A model generated the notes under the pieces. That model was not told where the DNA came from, ran no database searches, and saw nothing but the letters and a program-made list of their open reading frames with translations. Below, one piece after another: positions 25,384 through 32,839 of a stretch of 64,000 nt of DNA (position 1 is its first letter; the number at the start of each line of letters is the position of its first letter). A program made the translations under genes and the position numbers. The stretch is taken from the NCBI GenBank assembly GCA_000720845.1, contig JODU01000002.1:62001-126000 (forward strand). The letters are read 5' to 3'. Source of the DNA: Kitasatospora aureofaciens. Its GTDB lineage: Bacteria > Actinomycetota > Actinomycetes > Streptomycetales > Streptomycetaceae.

Positions 25384-25923
25384 GTGGGACGGGTGAGTCA
25401 TGGTGAAGTCGGTCAGGTGATCTTGGACGAGGCTGTTGCGGATGCCCGCCTCGCCGCATGGGAGTTCGACGGTGCACGGGCCTGGCTGGAGGAAGCCCGT
25501 CGGCATCCGATGGAGCCGCTGGCGGCCGAGGTGTGGGTCACCGACCCTGCTTTCGAGCACGTCCTGCTGGTCAAGCACCGCGTGCGCGGATGGGTGCCGC
25601 CCGGCGGCAAGGTGGAGTCGGGCGAGGCGCCGCGTGCGGCGGCGGCACGAGAGCTGCTGGAGGAGACCGGCCTGCGCAGCGAGCTGCTGCCAGAGCCCGC
25701 AGCCGTGGCGGTGCGTTCCTACCGGGCCGACTGGTCTCCGACGCTGGGCCTGTCCTATGCCGCGGTCGTCGGACGCGACGTTCCGCTCGCCGGGGAGCAG
25801 CACCAGCCGGCGGCATGGTTCCGTCTGGACGCCGACTGGGACAGCGTCTTCCCCGAGGACCGTGAGCGGATCCGTGCGCACGCTCGCCGCCTTGCGGCCG
25901 GCCGGGCGGTCGGCTCCCGCTGA
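25384..25923 (+). CDS. NUDIX hydrolase (179 aa)
   Basis: GTG at 25384 (GTG 25393 possible). It is the only plus-strand gene in this part of the island, divergent from the CYTH-like gene (133-nt shared control region) and convergent with the next NUDIX gene. A canonical box, GGKVESGEAPRAAAARELLE ending ETGL, starts near residue 74. The preceding strand HVLLVKHRVRGWVPPGG and the following VRSYRADWSPTLGLSYAA fit MutT-like members. The N-terminal 45 residues form a helical cap (ADARLAAWEFDGARAWLEEA). Substrate unknown. Confidence 0.88.
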   Translation: MGRVSHGEVGQVILDEAVADARLAAWEFDGARAWLEEARRHPMEPLAAEVWVTDPAFEHVLLVKHRVRGWVPPGGKVESGEAPRAAAARELLEETGLRSELLPEPAAVAVRSYRADWSPTLGLSYAAVVGRDVPLAGEQHQPAAWFRLDADWDSVFPEDRERIRAHARRLAAGRAVGSR

Positions 25924-25943
25924 GGTAGGCCCTTGGTCGCCGT

Positions 25944-26489
25944 TCACAGGACGGCCTCAATCCGATCGAGGTCGGCCGCGGGCAGGGTGACGAGCTCAAG
26001 ATCGTGCAGGAAACGGCACCACACCGGCTCCAGGCCGGGTTCGCGCTCGAACTCCTCACGGTCCAGGCACCCATTGGCGTACGCGGCGGTCCGCAGCGCG
26101 TGCTGCTGCAGCTGGTCGGGGTGGATCCACCGAGGGGCGCGGACCTCCCGGGGCGAGGGGCACAGCGGCCCGGAGCCCTCGGCCTGGAAGATCCACCAGT
26201 GGTGACCGACCGGACCGCTGGGCGTGCGGCGGCAGCGGTTGGGCCGCCACTGGTCCAGCAGCAGGCGCAGGTGGGTGACGGTGAGACCGACCTCTTCGGT
26301 GACCTCGTTGCGGGCGGTCTGCTCGGGGCCGCCATGCTCATCGATGTGGCCGGCGACCGGGGCGATTCCGGCCGGAAGGGTCGCCCGCTCGAACACCAGG
26401 AGGCCGCTCGGGGAGGAGATCAGTACCCCGACGCTTGCGTGGTCACAGAGGCGGACCCTGCCGCCGGGAGCCGGGACTGCCGGGGTCAT
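25944..26489 (-). CDS. NUDIX hydrolase with variant box (181 aa)
   Basis: ATG at 26489 overlaps the methyltransferase stop (ATGA), so the two are co-translated. The NUDIX box reads GHIDEHGGPEQTARNEVTEE ending VGL; compared with the consensus, the first glutamate is glycine and RE is NE, while the EE..G metal ligands are kept. The N-terminal strand is ASVGVLISSPSGLLVFERAT, and the C-terminal part has WWIFQAEG and RWIHPDQLQQHALRTAAYAN as in mutator-type NUDIX proteins. The coupling suggests that methyltransferase and NUDIX act in one pathway. Confidence 0.8.
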   Translation of the reverse strand: MTPAVPAPGGRVRLCDHASVGVLISSPSGLLVFERATLPAGIAPVAGHIDEHGGPEQTARNEVTEEVGLTVTHLRLLLDQWRPNRCRRTPSGPVGHHWWIFQAEGSGPLCPSPREVRAPRWIHPDQLQQHALRTAAYANGCLDREEFEREPGLEPVWCRFLHDLELVTLPAADLDRIEAVL

Positions 26490-27331
26490 GCGGCGGCCTC
26501 CGGCCGTTGGGCGACGACGACGAGCCAGCTCGTCACGGCCGCGGCATCGGGGGTGGTCATGGCGTAGGCGGTGTCGAGGATCTGCATCCGCTGGGCGTGG
26601 GTGAAGTCGCCCTCGGGCCGCGCGAAGACGGGGATGGACAGCCACGCCTTCTTCTCGGCCATGGTGCTGTGCTGGGCGGTGACCTCTGTGCCGACGACCG
26701 TCAGTCCCGCCGCGGTCAGCTGCTCGGTGACTGTCTCCAGCGGCAGCTTCGGCGGCCTGTCGGCGTCGCGAGGCGGTGGGGTGTATCCGTGGGCCTCAGC
26801 GGCGACTTGGCGGATGAGGGCGTTGAGGGAAGGCCCGGTGCGGGCGGACAGTTCGTCGGGGTGCCGGACGCCGGCGAAGCCGCCGCCGATGTTGAAGACG
26901 AAGTGCCCGCCTGGGCGCAGGATGTGGGCGACGGCCGCGAACACTGCGGCGGTATCGGTCTTCCAGATGGCGGAGTTGCACACCACGGCATCGGCGCTGC
27001 CAGCGTGGAGGTGGTCGGCGAGCCGTTCGGCCGGGGCGGTGATCCAGGTCAGGCGGGCGTCGGTCAGGGTGCGGCGGCCGACACGCTGCATCGCGGCGGC
27101 GTTGTCGACGGAGACGACCCGGGCGCGGGCGGGGATCAGGTCAAGGATCGCGCGGGCGGTCGCGCCGGCGCCGCCGCACAGGTCGACGACCAGGCTGGCG
27201 TCGGCCAGATGGCCTCGGCGGGCGAGGTCGCGGCTGGTCGCGTCGTACATGGGGTGGGCGCGGGTGAAGGCGTTGTACGCCTCGGCGTTGCTGTCCTCGT
27301 CCCAGCCGAGGATGGCGTCCTGGGGTGCCAT
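26486..27331 (-). CDS. class I SAM-dependent methyltransferase (281 aa)
   Basis: ATG at 27331. The Rossmann SAM site is seen as VVDLCGGAGATARAIL (residues 48-63), the acidic loop as VVSVDNAAAMQRV, and motif IV as ADAVVCNSAIWKTD, followed by LRPGGHFVFNIGGG. The N-terminal NAEAYNAFTRAHPMYD is like the cap of UbiE/small-molecule methyltransferases. The C-terminus (LTVVGTEVTAQHSTMAEKKAW) forms the substrate lid. It overlaps the NUDIX gene downstream and follows the DUF2797 gene by 60 nt. Substrate not predictable; a nucleoside or base is plausible from context. Confidence 0.8.
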   Translation of the reverse strand: MAPQDAILGWDEDSNAEAYNAFTRAHPMYDATSRDLARRGHLADASLVVDLCGGAGATARAILDLIPARARVVSVDNAAAMQRVGRRTLTDARLTWITAPAERLADHLHAGSADAVVCNSAIWKTDTAAVFAAVAHILRPGGHFVFNIGGGFAGVRHPDELSARTGPSLNALIRQVAAEAHGYTPPPRDADRPPKLPLETVTEQLTAAGLTVVGTEVTAQHSTMAEKKAWLSIPVFARPEGDFTHAQRMQILDTAYAMTTPDAAAVTSWLVVVAQRPEAAA

Positions 27332-27391
27332 GTTGCTGTGGCCTCGCTTCTCAGGGCGGCCCGGCAGTGCAGGCCGGGCGTTCGGACAGGG

Positions 27392-28321
27392 TCAAAAGAG
27401 CGCGGACTGTCCGGCGGCGGGCGATGAGGAGAACTGTGCGCCGAGGAGGATGCGTCGGCCCTTGAGAGTGCCGAGGTCGAGCAGGTAGGGCAGTTGTTCA
27501 CCGTCGCCGTCGAGGGTGGCGAGGACCTGGGAGCCGAGGCAGGAGAGCACCGTCAGCCCGTGCTCACCGGAGCGTGGGTCGTGCGGGTACAAGGCGCGCC
27601 CGGTCTCCGGCGTCCGCAGCAGGTCGCCTTCGCCGGGCGGCGTCCACGGTTCCGGTGTGGCCGGGACGTTCAGGCCGCTCAGGGCCTCGGTGGCGCGGTC
27701 GAGGTGCTGCTGGTGGGCGGCGCGGGCCGGGGCGAGGTCGCGCAGCTCGGCCAGGGCCGTCAGCTTGGCTGCGGCTCGCACGGTCTGCGTCAGGCCGAGG
27801 CGGCGGGTGAGGGCATCCTCCAGAAACCGCACTGCGCGACCGTCAGGACTCCGGACGAGGTAGGTGGCGATCAGGGCGCCCTGTTCGTCGAGGCGGGAGC
27901 GCTTACGTGGTTCGGCCGCGGTGCCGATCTTGGTGGTGCCGTCGGCGAACGTTGCCAGGTACAGCCAGTGCGGCTGGGCCATGTACGCCGCCAGGGCGTC
28001 GGGAACGTGCCCGCCGGAGTGGAACCGGTGGGCGAAGCGGAAGTCGTCCCGCCCGGCGCAGGCCGCGCACTGGCCGCCGGCCTCGGCCGGGGCCCGCTCA
28101 GGGCAGGCGACTGCCTCGACGCGGACGCGGTCGGCGAACCGGTACCGGCCGGTGCACCACCGGCCGGTACCGCTCACCTGGTAACCCAGGCGTCTGCCCG
28201 TGACCGGGGCGTAGACAAGCGGTCCGCCGGTCACGGGGGCGAGCAGAAGACGGGGGTCTCCGCTCGCCCAGGTGATGCCGTGGCAGACGTATGTCCCGCT
28301 AGCGTGCAGGGCCTGGTCCAT
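27392..28321 (-). CDS. DUF2797 family protein (309 aa)
   Basis: ATG at 28321, 36 nt after the kinase gene. The first 100 residues contain a cysteine set (YVCHG; GRWCTGRYRF; VACPERAP; GGQCAACAGRDDF) fitting a zinc-binding region. The middle has WLYLATFADGTTKIGTA, like the GIY-YIG-type core of DUF2797, then RKRSRLDEQGALIATYLVR and GRAVRFLEDALTRRLGLTQ. The family has no established function in bacteria but commonly neighbours tRNA or nucleotide modification genes. It is part of the minus-strand island downstream of the deazaguanine genes. Confidence 0.75.
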   Translation of the reverse strand: MDQALHASGTYVCHGITWASGDPRLLLAPVTGGPLVYAPVTGRRLGYQVSGTGRWCTGRYRFADRVRVEAVACPERAPAEAGGQCAACAGRDDFRFAHRFHSGGHVPDALAAYMAQPHWLYLATFADGTTKIGTAAEPRKRSRLDEQGALIATYLVRSPDGRAVRFLEDALTRRLGLTQTVRAAAKLTALAELRDLAPARAAHQQHLDRATEALSGLNVPATPEPWTPPGEGDLLRTPETGRALYPHDPRSGEHGLTVLSCLGSQVLATLDGDGEQLPYLLDLGTLKGRRILLGAQFSSSPAAGQSALF

Positions 28322-28357
28322 GGTGCGTTCCTTGTCGGTGGGGGAGGGAGGGCCGGG

Positions 28358-29050
28358 TCAGACGGTCAGGTGCAGACGGTCGGCCAGGGCAGCGGCGGCG
28401 GCCTTGAAGACCTGGTCGCGGTCCAACTGAGCGACGTCCAGCGTCAGCCAGGTGCCGCGCTCTGCCTGTTCGCGCATCTGGTGCAGGACGGTGTCCTGGT
28501 AGCGGATGAAGTCCTCGTCACCGCCGCCGGCGTGGCCGGCCTCCAGGGAAGTGAACGAGCCCTTGCGGACGAGAGCCTCGCGGGCACCGATGTTCAGGAA
28601 GAACACCAGGTCCGGCTTCGTCAGATGCGCGAAGACCTGCTCGCACAGGCGGGGGCAGACCTCGGGGTTGACCGCGTACCGGGCGAGGATCTTGTGGTGC
28701 GCGTTGTCGAGGATCACGTGGGTACCCGCGGCGAGGGCCGGCTGGATGACGAGCCGGTCCTGCAGGGTGTACCAGGAGGCCAGGGCCAGCAGCCAGTAGT
28801 GGTCGCCGCATGCCTGGGCGACGCGGGCGTCGCGCCGGTAGACCAGCTCGTTGAGGCGGTCGAGGTAGGCGGACAGCTCCGGGGCCTGGGGGACGTCGGT
28901 GCTGTGCTTGCCGATGAGGACTGCCGTATGGACGGCGTCGTTGAGGGCCTGGTGCAGGCGGTCGGCGAGGGTGGACTTGCCGGCCCCGTCACCGCCGACG
29001 AAGGTGATCAACTTCCCGGCTGCGGTGGTAGTCGGCGCGTTCGCCGTCAT
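28358..29050 (-). CDS. thymidylate kinase-like P-loop nucleotide kinase (230 aa)
   Basis: ATG at 29050 overlaps the stop of the phosphorylase-like gene. The P-loop FVGGDGAGKSTLADRL is at residues 17-32. The lid and base-binding regions are altered compared with housekeeping Tmk: there is no DR[Y/F].SS motif, but NAHHKILARYAVNPEVCPRL occupies that place. KPDLVFFLNIGAREALVRKG supplies the strand before the lid. It ends the overlapping operon queD-queE-folE-TGT-like-phosphorylase-like-kinase. A role in phosphorylating a 7-deazaguanine nucleotide is an inference from this arrangement. Confidence 0.78.
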   Translation of the reverse strand: MTANAPTTTAAGKLITFVGGDGAGKSTLADRLHQALNDAVHTAVLIGKHSTDVPQAPELSAYLDRLNELVYRRDARVAQACGDHYWLLALASWYTLQDRLVIQPALAAGTHVILDNAHHKILARYAVNPEVCPRLCEQVFAHLTKPDLVFFLNIGAREALVRKGSFTSLEAGHAGGGDEDFIRYQDTVLHQMREQAERGTWLTLDVAQLDRDQVFKAAAAALADRLHLTV

Positions 29051-30126
29051 CGGGATTCTCCCAAGGTGTGGGTCGGGCTTGCGGTCAGGCGGCCGGTGAT
29101 GATGGTGCGGATGCGGTCCACCAGGACGGCGCGTTGGCGCAGGACGTCGCTGTGACGCTCATTGGACAGGTCGGCGGGGTAGTGGGTGGCGAGGTTGTTG
29201 GAAATGACGTGGAGGTAACCGAATCTGATCCCCGCCTGGCGCGCCGCCGCCCCCATGGGGCCGATCTCCGGGTCGACGAAGGCGTACGAGGCGGTGTGCT
29301 GGACCAGCCAGTCGCGGTTCTCCAGCAGGATCGACGGGGAGGAGACGTGCAGGCCGCTGCGCACCCCGTCGTGGGCGGCGGCGTAGTCGCCGAAGAAGTC
29401 GTCCCAACTCACCATCGCCCCGCGTACCAAGCTGGTGTTGCCGGTCGCCAGCCAGGCGTTCGGTTCAACGCCAGGGGTCAGCGAGCCGACCTTGCCGACG
29501 TAGACGACATCGCCTGCGCCGAGTTCGGCAAGGCGCGCGACGACCCGTCCGGCCACATCTCCCCAGATGCTGTGGAGGAACCCGAGGTAGACCACGCGAC
29601 GGCCGGCGACTTCGGCGCGCTGCCAGACGTAGCCGGATCCGCGGGTCCACACTCCGTTCTCGGGAGCGAGGCACTGAAGGCCCCAGCCGACGATCACCAG
29701 GTCGCCGTCCAGTTCCAGATCAAGCGAGTTGAGCGCCGTTCGGCACTCCTCCTGCTCGGGCGGCTGATAGGTGACGGTGTCGGCCGGGCGGCCGGTCATG
29801 GCCAGGTACGTGGCGATGATCAGGGCGTAGTGCTGGACATAGTCGGCTCCGGGGAACGCCTTGACGACGAGGTCACGGCCGTGGACTTCCGCGGTGGGCC
29901 GCTCGATGTTGAACAGCTTCCCGGTCTTCTCGTACCGGGAGACCACCGCCGTGCGGTCGTAGCCGCCGATGACGCGGATGCTGTCCCAGTCCTGGTCCTG
30001 GATGAGGTGGTGGACCTTGATCTCCAGGTAGCGCAGCAGCCTCGCGTGGGTCATAGTGTGCCCGGCCGGCTCGATCGGGGCGGCGCGCAGGAGCCCGGGG
30101 GTCGGGTCGGCGAGTAAGGGCGTCAT
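29047..30126 (-). CDS. nucleoside phosphorylase/nucleosidase-like protein (359 aa)
   Basis: ATG at 30126 overlaps the TGT-like stop and its own stop overlaps the kinase start. The C-terminal ~200 residues resemble the PNP/UDP phosphorylase fold: GDVVYVGKVGSLTPG (glycine-rich phosphate-site loop), LVRGAMVSWDDFF, SPSILLENRDWL, then VDPEIGPMGAAARQAGIRFG (equivalent to the base- and ribose-binding acidic/Met segment) and HVISNNLATHYP (the purine-binding Asp/Asn loop). The N-terminal 150 residues are a helical extension (ALIIATYLAMTGRPADTVTY). Likely reaction: cleavage or formation of the glycosidic bond of an unusual purine. The fold call is moderate. Confidence 0.6.
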   Translation of the reverse strand: MTPLLADPTPGLLRAAPIEPAGHTMTHARLLRYLEIKVHHLIQDQDWDSIRVIGGYDRTAVVSRYEKTGKLFNIERPTAEVHGRDLVVKAFPGADYVQHYALIIATYLAMTGRPADTVTYQPPEQEECRTALNSLDLELDGDLVIVGWGLQCLAPENGVWTRGSGYVWQRAEVAGRRVVYLGFLHSIWGDVAGRVVARLAELGAGDVVYVGKVGSLTPGVEPNAWLATGNTSLVRGAMVSWDDFFGDYAAAHDGVRSGLHVSSPSILLENRDWLVQHTASYAFVDPEIGPMGAAARQAGIRFGYLHVISNNLATHYPADLSNERHSDVLRQRAVLVDRIRTIITGRLTASPTHTLGESR

Positions 30127-30950
30127 CGGTGCTCCTCGGCGATCGTCACGGTGCTGCCGGCCGCCGCGCGAACGACGGAGATGTTCTTCCGGATGAGGTC
30201 GAACCGGTCCTCGGGGATCGGGCCGAGCCTCTCGATGCGGGGCGTGGAGGGCTTCTCGTACGGCCCTTCGGGCAGCAGGGCGACGCCCATCGCGCCGAGG
30301 ATGACCGGGGCCGCGCCGTCCACGGAGGAGATCCACTCGTGCTCGCGCTGTTCGATCAGTTCCAGGTGCCCGGTCCGGCCAAGACCGAGCAGCCGGTAGA
30401 TGAGCAGATCGTCGACCAGGCCGTGGGACTGAAGGTAGGCGGTCGCCAACCAGCGGGTGCGGCACAGTTGCTCGTCGGGATCCGGTCGACGCGAGGCCGG
30501 CAGGGCGATGGCCCCGGCCCAGTCACTGGTCACGAAGGCGTCGTAGGTGCGTAGCCACTCGTCGTCGTCCGCGGCGTGCAGGACCGCGCACAGTCGGAAT
30601 GCATCGCCGGACAGCTCTCGGATCTCTCGCGCGGCCTTCTCGCTCGCCTTCAAGGTCGCGGTCCCGTCCCGCATGACGTCCGGCAGGATGATCTCCCTTG
30701 CGGACACCGCCAGCGCGGCTTCGACGAGGCTTTCCGCTGGCAGGGCGTAGCCGAGGTCGAAGAGCCCGTTGTCGATGATGATCTCGGCGCCGCGCTCGGC
30801 CTCGTGAGCGAAGAAGGCCCGGTAGCTCTCGTCGGACAGCACGCGCTGGGCGGCCACGTGGTGGACGCGGGCCGGCTCCTGGGCGACGAAGTCTTTCAAG
30901 TAGGCGGGCGGGGCGATGACGGAGAAGTCGATGCCCGTGGTGGTGATCAC
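30123..30950 (-). CDS. TGT/DpdA-like base transglycosylase (275 aa)
   Basis: GTG at 30950 overlaps the folE stop (GTGA) and GTGGAGG lies upstream. The protein is shorter than tRNA-guanine transglycosylase (about 375 aa) and resembles phage-type TGT-like/DpdA proteins. IIIDNGLFDLGYALP (from residue 57) replaces the TGT DSGGFQ substrate motif. EIILPDVMRDGTATLK (86-101) holds the PD pair. GAIALPASRRPD stands for the GGLA segment. RLLGLGRTGHLELI is followed by WISSVDGAAPVILGA, where D211 is the expected nucleophile. The family exchanges guanine for a 7-deazaguanine in tRNA or DNA. The zinc-binding C-terminus of tRNA enzymes is absent. Substrate (DNA, RNA or nucleoside) is unknown. Confidence 0.68.
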   Translation of the reverse strand: MITTTGIDFSVIAPPAYLKDFVAQEPARVHHVAAQRVLSDESYRAFFAHEAERGAEIIIDNGLFDLGYALPAESLVEAALAVSAREIILPDVMRDGTATLKASEKAAREIRELSGDAFRLCAVLHAADDDEWLRTYDAFVTSDWAGAIALPASRRPDPDEQLCRTRWLATAYLQSHGLVDDLLIYRLLGLGRTGHLELIEQREHEWISSVDGAAPVILGAMGVALLPEGPYEKPSTPRIERLGPIPEDRFDLIRKNISVVRAAAGSTVTIAEEHR

Positions 30951-31573
30951 GACGCCCTCCACATGCCGGTGGTGAGGGTGAGGAACTGCTGGGAAAGGAC
31001 GGGGTCGGTGCCGAAGCGCCCGCCCGAGTGCACCGTGGTGGTGCGAGCGTCCTCCATCCGGACGCCCCGCATGCTCATGCACAGATGCACGCCGCGCACG
31101 GCCACGGCGACGTCCTCGTGTCCGATCACGCCGTTGAGGTGTTCGGCGACCTGGCGGGTGAAGCGTTCCTGGACCTGCAGTCGGCCGGCGAAGTGCTGGG
31201 CGATTCGCCCGAACTTCGACAGGCCCACCACCTCGCCGTCCGGCACGTATCCGGCCGTGACCTGCAAGTTCATGGGCAGCATGTGGTGCTCGCAGAGCGA
31301 CCACACGCTCAAGCCGTCCACGATGACCAGCTGACCACCCAGCTGGGACTCGGTGAAGCAGGTGGCCGTTGCGGCGCCGTCCGGGGACAGGAAAGCACTC
31401 CACCAGGCCGCGACGCGGTCCGGGGTGCCGGTCAGCCCTTCGCGGGAGGGGTCCTCGCCTAGCTCGACCAAGAGCTGGTGGATCAGGCCGGCGACCCGGC
31501 CGGTGTCGATGACCGCCGCAGGCCCGGCGACGGCAGCCGTCGGCGCCGCAGGGCTGGCGATAGAGATCGTCAT
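30947..31573 (-). CDS. folE: GTP cyclohydrolase I, type IA (208 aa)
   Basis: It converts GTP to 7,8-dihydroneopterin triphosphate, the first step to folate and to 7-deazaguanines. ATG at 31573 with GAGAGAAG upstream. The family motifs are present: WSLCEHHMLP (residues 91-100, zinc Cys94 and the His pair), GLSKFGRIAQHFAGRLQVQE (117-136) and RFTRQVAEHL, then VHLCMSMRGV with the second zinc cysteine (165). Length matches bacterial FolE. The N-terminal 20 residues are Ala/Pro-rich. It lies directly between queE (56-nt gap) and the TGT-like gene (4-nt overlap), so this copy serves the deazaguanine pathway rather than folate synthesis. Confidence 0.95.
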   Translation of the reverse strand: MTISIASPAAPTAAVAGPAAVIDTGRVAGLIHQLLVELGEDPSREGLTGTPDRVAAWWSAFLSPDGAATATCFTESQLGGQLVIVDGLSVWSLCEHHMLPMNLQVTAGYVPDGEVVGLSKFGRIAQHFAGRLQVQERFTRQVAEHLNGVIGHEDVAVAVRGVHLCMSMRGVRMEDARTTTVHSGGRFGTDPVLSQQFLTLTTGMWRAS

Positions 31574-31629
31574 GGGCTTCTCTCGTTTCCGGGGACGGGG
31601 GAACAGACGGGGCGTGGAGTCGCGTGCGG

Positions 31630-32373
31630 TCAGCGGCCTCGGGTGTCCGCGAAGGCCAACACGTGAAGGCGGGTAGTGAAGTGCCAGTGCCGGGCCGCGA
31701 CCCCGTCCGCGAGGACCCGGGTATTCGCGGTGATCACCTCGGGGGTGGCGCCCTCCGGCATCACCCACACCGGCGACAGCCGGTGGGCGTCGGCCAGCTC
31801 AGCGATCCGGTCAAGGTCGGCCACCGTAGAAGCGACGAACTTGAACGCTGCCCGCCCGGAGGCCACGAACGTCTCCAACGCGGCGGGCACGATGCTCATG
31901 GTCTCCCTAACGCCGAAGCTGGCAAGCTTGGGCGAGACGTTGAACCGCACCCCGTCGGTCACCAGCTCGCCAGCGGGCGCGATGGTGCCGTTCGTCTCGA
32001 ACTCGACCCGCTTGCCGGCTGCTATCAGCCCCTGAACCAGAGGCACCAGCCGCGCCTGCTGGATCAACGGTTCGCCGCCGGTGATCACGACCAGCTCGAC
32101 CGGCGACGCCGCGGCCCAGGCCACCAGGTCCGCCACGGACCGCCTCGTCGACTCCTTGCGCGGATCGAACTGGGACCAGTCCCAGGTGTACTTCGTGTCG
32201 CACTTCGCGCACGTGAGGTTGCATCGAGACAGGCGGATGAACAAGGCAGGATGCCCGCAGCTTGGGCCCTCGCCCTGAAAGGTCGGCACTTGGGTACCGA
32301 AGCACTCCGCGACGATCAGGACCTCGCCATCGGCGGCCTCTGGATTGAGGCTCGGCGGTTTTGTCGTCGTCAT
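31630..32373 (-). CDS. queE: 7-carboxy-7-deazaguanine synthase, radical SAM (247 aa)
   Basis: It makes CDG from 6-carboxy-tetrahydropterin using SAM and a [4Fe-4S] cluster. ATG at 32373 overlaps the queD stop (ATGA). The cluster cysteines are in RLSRCNLTCAKCDT (C51, C55, C58; CX3CX2C as in QueE), preceded by the substrate-binding TFQGEGPSCGHPALFIRLS. The GGE motif is VVITGGEPLIQ, and FNVSPKLASFG matches the QueE SPK segment. Length is normal. CDG is the last product that FolE, QueD and QueE can make together; the next enzyme, QueC, is not encoded in the window. Confidence 0.93.
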   Translation of the reverse strand: MTTTKPPSLNPEAADGEVLIVAECFGTQVPTFQGEGPSCGHPALFIRLSRCNLTCAKCDTKYTWDWSQFDPRKESTRRSVADLVAWAAASPVELVVITGGEPLIQQARLVPLVQGLIAAGKRVEFETNGTIAPAGELVTDGVRFNVSPKLASFGVRETMSIVPAALETFVASGRAAFKFVASTVADLDRIAELADAHRLSPVWVMPEGATPEVITANTRVLADGVAARHWHFTTRLHVLAFADTRGR

Positions 32374-32780
32374 TGCCCCGCCACGTCGAAGCGGGCCCAA
32401 CTGCTTGCGGTCTCGCGGACCAAGATTGCGACGAGGCGGCCGGGGAGCGTCGGCTGGAGGTTCTGGACGAACCAGCCGGCCAGGAACTGGGCCAAGCGCT
32501 CCGAGGTAGGCTCGAAGGGCAGGATCTCGTGCAGGTTGTGGTGGTCCAGCTCGGTGTCCAGGAACGCCTTGAACGCAGCGAGCGCACCGAAATCAGTGAC
32601 GAAGCCGGGCCCCTCCAATGCCGGAGCGGTGAGCACGACCTCGACCTCGTAGCTGTGCCCGTGCTGGTGGGAGCACTTGTGCTCGTGCGGCAGCCCAGGA
32701 AGCCGGTGGCCGGCTTCGAAGCCGAACTTCTTGCCGATGGTGAAATCGCCCGATGGCAGTGGAACAGCGGCGAAGTCCAC
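32370..32780 (-). CDS. queD: 6-carboxy-5,6,7,8-tetrahydropterin synthase (136 aa)
   Basis: It converts dihydroneopterin triphosphate to 6-carboxy-tetrahydropterin. GTG at 32780 has GGAGG 7 nt upstream, and the protein from there has the standard length. The zinc histidines are in FEAGHRLPGL (H25) and CSHQHGH (C36 catalytic; H40, H42), and the LDHHNLHEIL motif follows. The C-terminal ARFD replaces the usual E.. substrate residue region. It is the first gene of the overlapping deazaguanine set and lies 59 nt downstream of the DUF6082 gene. Confidence 0.93.
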   Translation of the reverse strand: MDFAAVPLPSGDFTIGKKFGFEAGHRLPGLPHEHKCSHQHGHSYEVEVVLTAPALEGPGFVTDFGALAAFKAFLDTELDHHNLHEILPFEPTSERLAQFLAGWFVQNLQPTLPGRLVAILVRETASSWARFDVAGQ

Positions 32781-32839
32781 GGGAATCCTCCGAGAAGTGA
32801 GGGGCTGGATGACCCGGCCGGGATGAGGTAGCTGCCTCT

